A stretch of 64,000 bases of DNA from Pelomonas sp047654805 (GTDB taxonomy: Bacteria > Pseudomonadota > Gammaproteobacteria > Burkholderiales > Burkholderiaceae_C). Numbering within the stretch: the first letter of the stretch is position 1; every line of letters starts with the position of its first letter. Under the pieces are notes generated by a model. It was not told the origin of the DNA, did no database searches, and saw nothing but the letters and a program-made list of their open reading frames with translations. Shown piece after piece: positions 15,004 to 23,642 of this stretch. The position numbers were made by a program, and so were the translations under genes. The stretch is from the NCBI RefSeq assembly GCF_047654805.1, contig NZ_JASGIV010000001.1, positions 5,766,001-5,830,000 of the forward strand, given 5' to 3'.

Positions 15004-16863
15004 ATGCCCACTTATCGCTCCAAGACCTCCACCGCCGGCCGCAACATGGCCGGCGCCCGCTCGCTGTGGCGCGCCACTGGCATGAAGGACGATGACTTCT
15101 CCAAGCCGATCATCGCCATCGCGAACTCCTTCACCCAGTTCGTGCCTGGCCACGTGCACCTGAAGGACCTGGGCCAACTGGTGTCCCGCGAGATCGAGGC
15201 CGTGGGTGGTGTGGCCAAGGAGTTCAACACCATCGCCGTGGACGATGGCATCGCGATGGGCCACGACGGCATGCTTTACTCGCTGCCCAGCCGCGACATC
15301 ATTGCCGACTCGGTCGAGTACATGGTCAACGCCCATTGCGCCGACGCGCTGGTGTGCATCTCCAACTGCGACAAGATCACCCCCGGCATGCTGATGGCCG
15401 CGATGCGGCTCAATATTCCCGTCGTGTTCGTCTCCGGCGGTCCGATGGAGGCCGGCAAGGTGCGCCTTGCGGTGCCAGGCACTGCCAAGATCGAGATCAA
15501 GAAGCTGGACCTCATCGACGCCATGGTGATGGCCGCCGACGCCAAGGTCAGCGACGCTGACCTCGCCGAGGTCGAGCGTTCCGCCTGCCCGACCTGCGGC
15601 AGTTGCTCGGGCATGTTCACGGCCAACTCGATGAACTGCCTGACCGAGGCGCTGGGCCTCTCGTTGCCGGGCAATGGCACCGTGGTCGCGACGCACGCGG
15701 ACCGCGAGCGCTTGTTCAAGCAGGCCGGCCGCACGGTCGTCGAGCTGTGCCGCCGCTACTACGAGCAGGATGACGAGAGCGTCTTGCCGCGCGCCATCGG
15801 CAAGAAGGCCTTCGAGAATGCGATGACGCTGGATATCGCGATGGGCGGTTCAACCAACACCATCCTGCACATTCTGGCCGCGGCGCAGGAGGCCGGCATT
15901 GCCTTCGACATGGGCGATATCGACCGCTTGTCGCGCGACGTGCCTCAGCTGTGCAAGGTTGCGCCCAACACCAACAAGTATCACATCGAGGACGTACACC
16001 GTGCGGGCGGCATCATGGCCATCCTGGGAGAGCTGGACCGCGCCGGCAAGCTGCACACCGACGCGCCAACAGTGCATGCGAAGACGATGAAGGACGCGCT
16101 GGATCAGTGGGACATCGCCCGCTCGCCCAGCGAGGCGGTACAGACCTTCTACAGGGCCGGTCCGGCAGGCATCCCGACGCAAGTGGCCTTCAGTCAGGAC
16201 ACGCGCTGGCCCAGCCTGGATTTGGACCGTGCCGAGGGCTGCATTCGCTCATTCGAGCATGCCTTCAGCAAGGAAGGCGGCCTGGCCGTGCTGCGCGGCA
16301 ACATCGCGCTGGATGGCTGCGTCGTGAAGACGGCCGGCGTGGACGACAGTCTGCTGGTCTTCGAAGGTCCGGCCCATGTGGTCGAGAGCCAGGACGAGGC
16401 GGTGGCCAACATCCTGGACGACAAGGTCAAGGCCGGCGACGTGGTGGTGGTGCGCTATGAGGGCCCCAAGGGCGGGCCCGGCATGCAGGAGATGCTCTAC
16501 CCGACCAGCTACATCAAGTCCAAGGGCCTGGGCAAGGCCTGTGCGCTGCTGACGGACGGACGCTTCTCGGGTGGCACCTCGGGCCTGTCCATCGGCCACT
16601 GCTCGCCCGAGGCGGCGGCTGGCGGTGCGATTGGACTGGTGCGCAACGGCGACCGTATCCGCATCGACATTCCGAACCGCACGATTGATGTGCTCGTCAG
16701 CGACGAGGAATTGGTGAAGCGCCGTGCGGAGCAGGATGCAAAGGGTTGGAAGCCGGTCGAGGCACGCCCGCGCAAGGTGAGCGCTGCGCTGAGGGCTTAT
16801 GCGCTGCTGGCGACGTCGGCGGACAAGGGGGCCGTGCGCGATCTGGGCCAGCTGGAAAGCTGA
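15004..16863 (+). CDS. ilvD: Dihydroxy-acid dehydratase
   Basis: A 619-residue IlvD/Edd family dehydratase catalysing the third step of valine/isoleucine and pantothenate-precursor synthesis (EC 4.2.1.9). Iron-sulfur ligands are present in CISNCDKITPGM and ACPTCGSCSGMF, and other hallmarks are DDGIAMGHDGM, GGSTNTILH and TDGRFSGGTSGLSIGH. Length matches the E. coli enzyme. The ATG at 15004 gives the usual MPTYRSKTSTAGRNMAGARSLWRATG start. It stands alone, with no other ilv gene in the window. A strong stem-loop follows at 16885. Confidence 0.97.
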   Translation: MPTYRSKTSTAGRNMAGARSLWRATGMKDDDFSKPIIAIANSFTQFVPGHVHLKDLGQLVSREIEAVGGVAKEFNTIAVDDGIAMGHDGMLYSLPSRDIIADSVEYMVNAHCADALVCISNCDKITPGMLMAAMRLNIPVVFVSGGPMEAGKVRLAVPGTAKIEIKKLDLIDAMVMAADAKVSDADLAEVERSACPTCGSCSGMFTANSMNCLTEALGLSLPGNGTVVATHADRERLFKQAGRTVVELCRRYYEQDDESVLPRAIGKKAFENAMTLDIAMGGSTNTILHILAAAQEAGIAFDMGDIDRLSRDVPQLCKVAPNTNKYHIEDVHRAGGIMAILGELDRAGKLHTDAPTVHAKTMKDALDQWDIARSPSEAVQTFYRAGPAGIPTQVAFSQDTRWPSLDLDRAEGCIRSFEHAFSKEGGLAVLRGNIALDGCVVKTAGVDDSLLVFEGPAHVVESQDEAVANILDDKVKAGDVVVVRYEGPKGGPGMQEMLYPTSYIKSKGLGKACALLTDGRFSGGTSGLSIGHCSPEAAAGGAIGLVRNGDRIRIDIPNRTIDVLVSDEELVKRRAEQDAKGWKPVEARPRKVSAALRAYALLATSADKGAVRDLGQLES

Positions 16864-16884
16864 CGTCCGGCGTCGGCTGGCGCA

Positions 16885-16918
16885 GTGCTTGGGGACCGCG
16901 GCACCGCGCCCCAGGCAC
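16885..16918. terminator. Stem-loop between convergent ilvD and lipoprotein genes
   Basis: A 10-bp stem (GTGCTTGGGG at 16885-16894 with CCCCAGGCAC at 16909-16918, one G-T wobble) encloses a further CGCGG/CCGCG stem. It fills the gap between two converging stop codons and could terminate both transcripts. There is no U-tract on either side, so Rho-independent function is uncertain. Confidence 0.5.
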
Positions 16919-17467
16919 TCAGCGCCGCTTGACGAAATATCCGGCGCCAAAGTCCATGTGATGTACAGCGACGGTCACGTTGGCGGCCTGCGTACCGTAG
17001 GTCCTAGGCCGGTTGTCTTCACCAAACGTCACATCGTTGCCGGTTCCAAACGAAGTCACGGGGCTGTGCCTGTCTGACGCGGGTGCCCTGATTGGGATCG
17101 CACCGGTTGTCGACCCTGTGTAGCGCGGGGTCATGATGACCACCAGATCGGCACCGATCCTGCGCCCTTGCGCGATGGCGTCCATCTCGGATTGGCGCTG
17201 ATCGCTGTTGAAAGCCGACGACCCAATCAGCACGTACCCGCGCCTTTCATAGGCGGCGAACTGTTGTTGCAGCTCCGCTGCCGGGGCCAGGCGCTCTATA
17301 AGCAGTTCTCCAGGCGCGCCCGCGCTTGGCTGGGCGCGCACCCCGGCACCAATGCCCTGGACCGGCTGATAGAACTTCGAGTAGCCGTTGGCGCACCCGG
17401 CCAGCGCGGCCGAGGTTGCAATCGCGCAGAGCGTCCACAGCCGGGTGGCAGCAAGCTGTCTTCTCAT
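16919..17467 (-). CDS. Uncharacterised lipoprotein
   Basis: A 182-residue protein with a lipoprotein signal peptide: two Arg, a hydrophobic core and lipobox LAGC (Cys24 in SAALAGCANGYSKF). The mature part carries RRGYVLIGSSAFNS and AIAQGRRIGADLVVIMTPRYTGSTTG. This is a pattern shared by a family of uncharacterised exported proteins in which a GY-x-x-IG-x-S-x-F strand is followed by an ADLVV strand. Function unknown. A GGGAGAGC ribosome site precedes the ATG at 17467; a longer frame upstream lacks one. No operon partner. Confidence 0.75.
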   Translation of the reverse strand: MRRQLAATRLWTLCAIATSAALAGCANGYSKFYQPVQGIGAGVRAQPSAGAPGELLIERLAPAAELQQQFAAYERRGYVLIGSSAFNSDQRQSEMDAIAQGRRIGADLVVIMTPRYTGSTTGAIPIRAPASDRHSPVTSFGTGNDVTFGEDNRPRTYGTQAANVTVAVHHMDFGAGYFVKRR

Positions 17468-17558
17468 GAAGCTCTCCCGCAGGTATCTGGGTGGCGCCAA
17501 CAATGCCAGGATCTTCGTTGAAGCCTAACGTCATTTGCGGTAGAGGCCTGCCGCGGGT

Positions 17559-18821
17559 TCATGCGAACCTGGCGCGCTCCAGCATGGCCTGCAGCAGCAC
17601 GTTGCAGCCGGCCTCAATGTGCTCGGGCTTGGCGTCCTCAATCTCGTTGTGGCTGATGCCGTCCTTGCAGGGAATGAAGATCATGCCGGCAGGCGCCAGC
17701 CGGGCCATGTAGACGGCGTCGTGGCCGGCACCGGATACGGCCGGCATGTTGCTGTAGCCCAGCGCATCGGCGGCCTTCTGGACCGCTGCGATGCAATCGG
17801 CGTGAAAGGGCTGAGCGGGGTAGGCGCTGACCGGTGTGATCTCAATGCTCAGGCCGCTGTCGGCGCTGAGCTTCGCGGCCACTGAACGGATGTCCGCGTC
17901 CATCGCCTCGCACAGCGCATCGGTCGCGTTGCGCAGGTCGATGCTGAACTTCACGCGGCCGGGGATGACGTTGCGGCTGTTGGGGTGGACCTGCACCATG
18001 CCCACGGTGCCCCGGCCATGCGGTGGATGGCGGTGGGCGCAGGCTACGACCTCCTGCATCAGGCGCGTGGCTACCTGCAGCGCGTCCTTGCGCAGTGCCA
18101 TCGGCGTGGGGCCGGCGTGGGCCTCCATGCCAGTGACGACGCAGTCGTACCAGCGGATGCCCAGCACGCCAGTGACGACACCGATGGTCTTGTCATGGTC
18201 CTCCAGCACCGGGCCTTGCTCGATGTGGGTCTCGAAGTAGGCCCCGAAGGGGTGGTCGCCTGGCTCCTGGTCACCGATGTAGCCGATGCGCTCCAGCTCG
18301 CCCTTGACCGTCTTGCCTTCGGTGTCGGTGGCTGCGTAGGCATGCTCCAGCGTGAAGGCCTTGGCGAAAACGCCCGAGCCCATCATGACGGGCACGAAGC
18401 GCGAGCCTTCCTCGTTGGTCCAGAAGGCCACTTCGATGGGGGCCTCGGTCTCGATGCCATGGTCGTTCAGCGTGCGCACCACCTCGATGCCGGCCAGCAC
18501 GCCATAGTTGCCGTCGAACTTCCCACCTGTGGGCTGGGTGTCGATGTGGCTGCCGGTCATGATGGGCGGCAGGCTGTTGTTGCGGCCCGCGCGGCGCATG
18601 AAGCCGTTGCCGATCTTGTCGACGGTGACCGTCATGCCCGCCTCGCGCGCCCAGCGCGTGACGAGGTCGCGGCCCTGCTTGTCGAGGTCGGTCAGCGTCA
18701 GCCGGCAGACGCCGCCCTTGTCCGTCGCGCCGATCCGGGCCAGCTCCATCAGCGAATCCCACAGGCGCTGGCCATTGACGCGCAGCTTCGTGATGTCGGG
18801 GCGGGTGGTGGGCATGTCCAT
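17559..18821 (-). CDS. Zn-dependent amidase, N-carbamoyl-beta-alanine amidohydrolase (beta-ureidopropionase)-like
   Basis: A 420-residue M20-type amidohydrolase of the hydantoinase/carbamoylase group. Metal ligands are visible in GSHIDTQPTGGKFDG (His, Asp), TNEEGSRF (Glu-Glu), FETHIEQGP (His) and GAGHDAVYM (His). Dimer and substrate residues are in RNVIPGRV. In this operon it should hydrolyse N-carbamoyl-beta-alanine to beta-alanine, CO2 and ammonia, the last step of reductive pyrimidine breakdown. Allantoate or L-carbamoyl-amino-acid activity are the family alternatives. The start at 18821 has a GAGGA ribosome site 7 nt upstream. It lies 10 bp after the VOC gene and is the last gene of the operon. 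Confidence 0.88.
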   Translation of the reverse strand: MDMPTTRPDITKLRVNGQRLWDSLMELARIGATDKGGVCRLTLTDLDKQGRDLVTRWAREAGMTVTVDKIGNGFMRRAGRNNSLPPIMTGSHIDTQPTGGKFDGNYGVLAGIEVVRTLNDHGIETEAPIEVAFWTNEEGSRFVPVMMGSGVFAKAFTLEHAYAATDTEGKTVKGELERIGYIGDQEPGDHPFGAYFETHIEQGPVLEDHDKTIGVVTGVLGIRWYDCVVTGMEAHAGPTPMALRKDALQVATRLMQEVVACAHRHPPHGRGTVGMVQVHPNSRNVIPGRVKFSIDLRNATDALCEAMDADIRSVAAKLSADSGLSIEITPVSAYPAQPFHADCIAAVQKAADALGYSNMPAVSGAGHDAVYMARLAPAGMIFIPCKDGISHNEIEDAKPEHIEAGCNVLLQAMLERARFA

Positions 18822-18831
18822 GGCGATGTCC

Positions 18832-19197
18832 TCAGTCTGGCAGTTCGGTGCCGAAACGCAGCAGGTTGTGGTCGGGGTCGGCAAGCAGAAACTCGCGCAC
18901 GCCCCAGGGCATGTCTTCGATGGGCTTGACAGGCTGGACGCCCTTGGCCGTGAAAGCCGCGTAAAGGGCGTCAGCGTCCGGCACCCAGAAGTAGACGGCG
19001 CCGCCGGGCTGGCAATCGCCGGCGTGGCCGCTCAGGAAGATGGTCTGCCCTTCGCGAGTGAGCTGCACGAACAGCGGCAGCCCCGGTTCGAACTGGTGCT
19101 CCCAGTCGATCGTGAATCCGAGCTGCCCGACATAGAACGCCAGGCTGCGGTCGGCCTGTGTCATGCGCAGCTGAGGGACAACGGTCTGCATGGTCAT
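18832..19197 (-). CDS. VOC/glyoxalase-like protein inside the pyrimidine operon
   Basis: A 121-residue single-domain VOC protein (MTQADRSLAFYVGQLGFTIDWEHQF, PGGAVYFWVPDADALYAAF, WGVREFLLADPDHNLLRFG). It resembles bleomycin-resistance-type and glyoxalase-like proteins. Its start overlaps the dihydropyrimidinase stop (ATGA), so it is made with the pathway enzymes. No VOC enzyme is part of the textbook pathway. It may detoxify a reactive aldehyde or act on a pathway intermediate; the substrate is not predictable from sequence. Confidence 0.82.
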   Translation of the reverse strand: MTMQTVVPQLRMTQADRSLAFYVGQLGFTIDWEHQFEPGLPLFVQLTREGQTIFLSGHAGDCQPGGAVYFWVPDADALYAAFTAKGVQPVKPIEDMPWGVREFLLADPDHNLLRFGTELPD

Positions 19198-20648
19198 CGT
19201 GCGACGGCGGTAGGTGCGAGGTCGGCGGCACGCTTGGACGCAGCATCGAACTGCGGACCGAAGGCTGGCCGCTTTAGGTAGCGGCCCTGGCCCTGCTCAG
19301 CGCGCAAGTCGCCGTTGGCGAACACGACGCGGCCCTGACTGATGGTGTGGCTGGGTATGCCGCGCACGGTGCGGCCCTCGAAGATGTTGAAGTCGTTCTT
19401 CGAGAACTGCGTCCTGGCGGACAACGTCTTGGTGCCGGCCGGGTCCCACAGCACGAGGTCGGCATCCGCACCTTCCTTGATGGCGCCCTTGCGTGGGTAC
19501 ATGTTGAACAGTCTGGCCGCATTGGCCGACGTGATGGCGACAAACTCGCTGGGTGTGAGCCGCCCCGAGTTGACGCCAGCATCCCACAGCACCGCCATGC
19601 GCTCCTCGACGCCGCCGCAGCCGTTGGGGATCTTGGCGAAGTTGTCCTTGCCCGCGGCCTTCTGGCTCGCGCAGAAGGTGCAGTGGTCGGTGGCTGTCGT
19701 GTGCAACTGGCCGCTCTGCAGGCCGCGCCACAGGAACTCCTGGTGGATCTTGGGGCGGAAGGGCGGGCTCATCACATACGCCGCGGCCCTCTCGAACGAC
19801 GGGTCGCGGTAGACGCTGTCGTCGATCAGCAGATGGCCCGCCAGTACCTCGCCGTAGACGCGCTGGCCACGTGCTCGCGCTCGAGCGATGGCCTCGGCAC
19901 TCTCGATGCACGATACGTGCACGATGTAGATGGGCACGCCCAGCACGTCGGCGATGGCGATGGCACGATTGGCGGCCTCGCCTTCCACCATGGGCGGACG
20001 GCTCAGCGGATGGCCTTCGGGGCCGGTGATACCCATCTTGGCGACCTCGGCCTGCAGCAGATAGACCAGCTCGCCGTTTTCCGCATGCACGGTGGGCATG
20101 GCGCCCAGCTCAAGTGCTCGCTTGAAGCTGTTCACCAGCGTTTCATCGTCACACATGATGGCGTTCTTGTAGGCCATGAAGTGCTTGAAGCTGTTGATGC
20201 CCTCGTCACGCACCAGCGTGCCCATGTCGTCGCTGACGCTCTGGTCCCACCACGTCACGGCGACGTGGAAGGCGTAGTCGGTCGCGCTCTTCTCGGCCCA
20301 CCCGCGCCAGGTGCGGTAGGCATCCATCAGCGGCTGCTGAGGGTTGGGGATGACGAAGTCGATGATGCTGGTGGTTCCGCCCGCCAGCGCCGCTGCGGTG
20401 CCGGTGAAGAAGTCGTCCTGCGTGACCGTGCCCATGAAGGGCAGTTGCATGTGGGTGTGCGGGTCGATGCCGCCTGGAATCAGGTAGCGGCCTGTGCCGT
20501 CCAGCGTCGTCGTGCCGGCCGGCGCCTCGGTGACGGCACGTTCGCCCAGGGCAGCGATGCGGCCGTCGACGCAGAGGACATCGATGCGGGATTCGGCGTC
20601 GGCATTGACGGCGATGGCGCTGCGGATCAGCAGGGGCTGGGAACTCAT
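19194..20648 (-). CDS. hydA: Dihydropyrimidinase (D-hydantoinase)
   Basis: A 484-residue amidohydrolase that opens dihydrouracil/dihydrothymine rings (EC 3.5.2.2). Binuclear metal ligands are present: DPHTHMQLP (two His), the carboxylated Lys in FKHFMAYKNAIM, His in VHAENGE, His in IYIVHVSC and Asp in TATDHCTF. The ATG at 20648 has a GAGGAG ribosome site and overlaps the transporter stop by 4 bases. It acts between PreTA and the carbamoyl-beta-alanine amidohydrolase. Cytoplasmic. Confidence 0.95.
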   Translation of the reverse strand: MSSQPLLIRSAIAVNADAESRIDVLCVDGRIAALGERAVTEAPAGTTTLDGTGRYLIPGGIDPHTHMQLPFMGTVTQDDFFTGTAAALAGGTTSIIDFVIPNPQQPLMDAYRTWRGWAEKSATDYAFHVAVTWWDQSVSDDMGTLVRDEGINSFKHFMAYKNAIMCDDETLVNSFKRALELGAMPTVHAENGELVYLLQAEVAKMGITGPEGHPLSRPPMVEGEAANRAIAIADVLGVPIYIVHVSCIESAEAIARARARGQRVYGEVLAGHLLIDDSVYRDPSFERAAAYVMSPPFRPKIHQEFLWRGLQSGQLHTTATDHCTFCASQKAAGKDNFAKIPNGCGGVEERMAVLWDAGVNSGRLTPSEFVAITSANAARLFNMYPRKGAIKEGADADLVLWDPAGTKTLSARTQFSKNDFNIFEGRTVRGIPSHTISQGRVVFANGDLRAEQGQGRYLKRPAFGPQFDAASKRAADLAPTAVAR

Positions 20649-22114
20649 GTCGCGCTCCTCGTGAGCGGTTGGGGTTGGGTCTTGCCGGCCATCAGCACGC
20701 CGTAGACGATGGCCGCGAGCGCGAGACCCGCGAACCAGGCATAGGTGTAGATCTCCTTGAACGCCGAGCCCACCTCGGGAAAGCTGGCCGGGAAGGCCGC
20801 GTGCAGGAAGCCGGGGATGTTGGGCGCCACGCCAACGGCAAAGGCGATCAGGGCCGCCATGTTCCAGCCGCCGCGGTAGCTGTAGCGGCCTCCCTCGCGG
20901 TAGAGGTCTTCGACAACCAGCTCGGTCTTGCGCAGCAGGTAGTAGTCGACGATGAGGATGCCCGCCACCGGCCCGAGCAGCGCCGAGTAGCCGATCAGCC
21001 AGGTGAAGATGTACCCCTCGGTGGAGGCCAGGATCTTCCACGGCATCATTGCGATGGCGATGCCGCAGGTGATCACACCGCCCAGCTTGTAGCTGACCTT
21101 GCCAGGCGCCAGCGCCGAGAAGTCGTAGGCCGGACCAACGAGGTTGGCCGCGAGGTTGACGCTGACTGTGTCGATCAGCAGCACGATGAGCGCGATCAAC
21201 ACTGCGGCACCCGTCATGCGGGCGGCCAGATCTACCGGATCCCACAGCGCCTTGCCATAAATGACCACGGTGGCCGACGTGACGAACACGGCCAGCGCTG
21301 CAAGAAGCCCCATGGGTGCCGGCAGACCGATGGCCTGACCCACCAACTGGTCACGCTGGCTCCTGGCAAAGCGCGTGAAGTCTGGGATGTTCAGTGCCAG
21401 CGTGGCCCAGAAGCCCACCATGGCGGTCAGCGAGGGCCAGAACACGGCGGAAAACTGGCCGGCCTTCTTGCCGCCATCAATGAACTGCGAGGGTTGGTCC
21501 AGGATGGGGCCGAAGCCGCCAGCCTTGTCCCAGGCCCACCACAGCAGCACAAAGCAGATGAGGATCTTCAGCGGTGCCGTGTAGGTTTCGAGCTTGCGGA
21601 TGGCCTCGATGCCGTGCACGACGAACCAGAACTGGAGCAGCCAGAACAACAGGAAGCAGGCGAACTGGGCTGCGCTGATGCCAAGGCCCGGCAGTGGGTC
21701 GCCGGACAGCGGGTGGCCCATCAGCACGCCCACCAGCGTGTAGATCATCTGCCCACCGAACCAGGTCTGGATGCCGTACCAGCCGCAGGCCACCAGCGCG
21801 CGCAGCAGCGCCGGCAGCCGTGCGCCCCGCGTGCCGAAGGAGGCGCGCGCCAGCACCGCGTAGGGGATGCCGTGCTTGGCGCCTGCGTGGCCGATCAGCA
21901 GCATGGGCACCAGCACGATGAGGTTGCCCAGGAACACAGTGCCCACGGCCTGGCCCCAACTCATGCCCGACTCGATGAGGCTGGCCGCCAGCGTGTAGGC
22001 CGGGATGCACATGACCATGCCCACCCACAGTGCGGCGAAGTGCCACCAGCGCCACGTTCGCTGAGCAGCCGTCGTCGGAATGAGATCGGGATTGCTCAGC
22101 GAGGGGTCAGTCAT
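20645..22114 (-). CDS. NCS1 family nucleobase:cation symporter
   Basis: A 489-residue transporter with about 12 hydrophobic segments. NCS1 signatures include WRWWHFAALWVGMVMCIPAY near residues 21-40, SFGTRGARLPALLRALVACGW, WFGGQMIY and a LNIPDFTRFARS segment near the middle. It should import uracil, thymine or a related base for the operon's catabolic enzymes. Start and stop are both close to neighbours (19 bp after the dehydrogenase gene, ATGA with hydA). Confidence 0.92.
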   Translation of the reverse strand: MTDPSLSNPDLIPTTAAQRTWRWWHFAALWVGMVMCIPAYTLAASLIESGMSWGQAVGTVFLGNLIVLVPMLLIGHAGAKHGIPYAVLARASFGTRGARLPALLRALVACGWYGIQTWFGGQMIYTLVGVLMGHPLSGDPLPGLGISAAQFACFLLFWLLQFWFVVHGIEAIRKLETYTAPLKILICFVLLWWAWDKAGGFGPILDQPSQFIDGGKKAGQFSAVFWPSLTAMVGFWATLALNIPDFTRFARSQRDQLVGQAIGLPAPMGLLAALAVFVTSATVVIYGKALWDPVDLAARMTGAAVLIALIVLLIDTVSVNLAANLVGPAYDFSALAPGKVSYKLGGVITCGIAIAMMPWKILASTEGYIFTWLIGYSALLGPVAGILIVDYYLLRKTELVVEDLYREGGRYSYRGGWNMAALIAFAVGVAPNIPGFLHAAFPASFPEVGSAFKEIYTYAWFAGLALAAIVYGVLMAGKTQPQPLTRSAT

Positions 22115-22132
22115 GGCGTGCTTCCGTGAGGT

Positions 22133-23632
22133 TTATGTGTTCTGCGGGAAAGCAAATTGCGGGCCCTTGGGCGTGCTGTCAGGCCAGCGCTGCATCACGG
22201 CCTTGTGCTTGGTGTAGAAGCGCACCGCCTCGGGGCCGTAGGCGTGGTGGTCGCCGAACAGGCTTCGCTTCCAGCCGCCGAAGCTGTTGAAGGCCATAGG
22301 CACGGGCAGCGGCACGTTGACGCCTACCATGCCAACTTGGATGTGGTGCACGAACTCGCGCGCCACATGGCCGTCGCGGGTGAAGATGGCCACGCCGTTG
22401 GCGTACTCGTTGGCCTCGATCAGCGCGATGGCCGCAGCCAGGTCCGGCACACGCACCACGCACAGCACGGGGCCGAAGATCTCCTCCGTGTAGCAGCTCA
22501 TGTCGGCGCTCACGCCGTCCAGGATGGTGCCGCCGACGAAGAAGCCGTCCTCGTGGCCCGCCACCTTGTAGCCGCGGCCGTCTACAACGGGCTTGGCGCC
22601 GGCTGCCACGCCTTCGGCGATCAGCCGCTCCACGCGCTGTTGCGCTGCGCGCGTGATCAGCGGGCCCATCTCGGCACCGGTCTGGTGACCTTCGGCGATC
22701 TTCAGGGCCTCGACCTTTGGCTTCAGTGCGGCGACCAGCTTGTCGCCCACGTCGCCCACCGCGACCGCTACCGAGATCGCCATGCAGCGCTCGCCGGCAG
22801 AACCGTAGGCCGCGCCCATCAGCGCATCGACAGCACCGTCCAGGTCGGCGTCCGGCATGACGACCATGTGGTTCTTTGCGCCGCCCAGCGCCTGCACGCG
22901 CTTGCCGTGGGCTGAACCGACCTTGTAGATGTGCTCGGCCACCGGCGTGGAGCCTACGAAGCTGACCGCCGCGATGCCGGGGTGGGCCAGGATGGCGTCG
23001 ACGATGTCCTTGTCGCCCTGGATGACGCTGAACACGCCGTCCGGCAGGCCGGATTCCTTCAGCCAGCGCGCCATCAGCAGCGAGGCCGACGGATCGCGCT
23101 CGCTGGGCTTGAGGATGAAGGCGTTGCCACAGCCGATCGCAATGGGGTACATCCACATCGGCACCATGGCGGGGAAGTTGAATGGCGTGATGCCGGCCAC
23201 TACGCCCAGCGGCTGGCGCATGCTCCAGGCGTCCATGCCGCGTGCGATCTGCTCTGTGTACTCGCCCTTCAGCAGCTGTGGCATCGCAGTCGCGAACTCG
23301 ACGACCTCGATGCCGCGCGCCACCTCGCCCAGCGCGTCGGGCAGCGTCTTGCCATGCTCACGAACCAGAGCCTCTGCGAGTTCCTCGCGCTTCTCCTGGA
23401 GCAGGGTGAGGAACCTGAACAGTACGCGGGCGCGAGCTAGCGGCGGGGTCTGGCTCCATGCCTTGGCGGCTTTCGCCGCGCTGGCAACGGCGGCGTCCAG
23501 GTCGGCCACGCTGCCCAGCAGCAGCTGGCCTTGCACCGCGCCCGTAGCGGGGTTGTGGATGTCTTGCCTGCGGCCGCCGGAGCCCTGGCTGACGGCGCCA
23601 TTGATCCAGTGACCGACTTCGTAGTGACTCAT
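22133..23632 (-). CDS. mmsA: CoA-acylating methylmalonate/malonate-semialdehyde dehydrogenase
   Basis: A 499-residue aldehyde dehydrogenase of the MmsA/IolA group. Typical stretches are ITPFNFPAMVPMWMYPIAIGCGN, FVGSTPVAEHIY, GGAKNHMVVMPDAD, the catalytic Cys in AGERCMA and the VPVPMAFNSFGGWKRSLFGD tail. MmsA enzymes convert malonate semialdehyde to acetyl-CoA and methylmalonate semialdehyde to propionyl-CoA. That fits disposal of the semialdehydes formed from beta-alanine and beta-aminoisobutyrate. The transaminase needed before it is not in this operon. The ribosome site is AAGGA before the ATG at 23632. Confidence 0.92.
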   Translation of the reverse strand: MSHYEVGHWINGAVSQGSGGRRQDIHNPATGAVQGQLLLGSVADLDAAVASAAKAAKAWSQTPPLARARVLFRFLTLLQEKREELAEALVREHGKTLPDALGEVARGIEVVEFATAMPQLLKGEYTEQIARGMDAWSMRQPLGVVAGITPFNFPAMVPMWMYPIAIGCGNAFILKPSERDPSASLLMARWLKESGLPDGVFSVIQGDKDIVDAILAHPGIAAVSFVGSTPVAEHIYKVGSAHGKRVQALGGAKNHMVVMPDADLDGAVDALMGAAYGSAGERCMAISVAVAVGDVGDKLVAALKPKVEALKIAEGHQTGAEMGPLITRAAQQRVERLIAEGVAAGAKPVVDGRGYKVAGHEDGFFVGGTILDGVSADMSCYTEEIFGPVLCVVRVPDLAAAIALIEANEYANGVAIFTRDGHVAREFVHHIQVGMVGVNVPLPVPMAFNSFGGWKRSLFGDHHAYGPEAVRFYTKHKAVMQRWPDSTPKGPQFAFPQNT

Positions 23633-23642
23633 CGCATGTCCT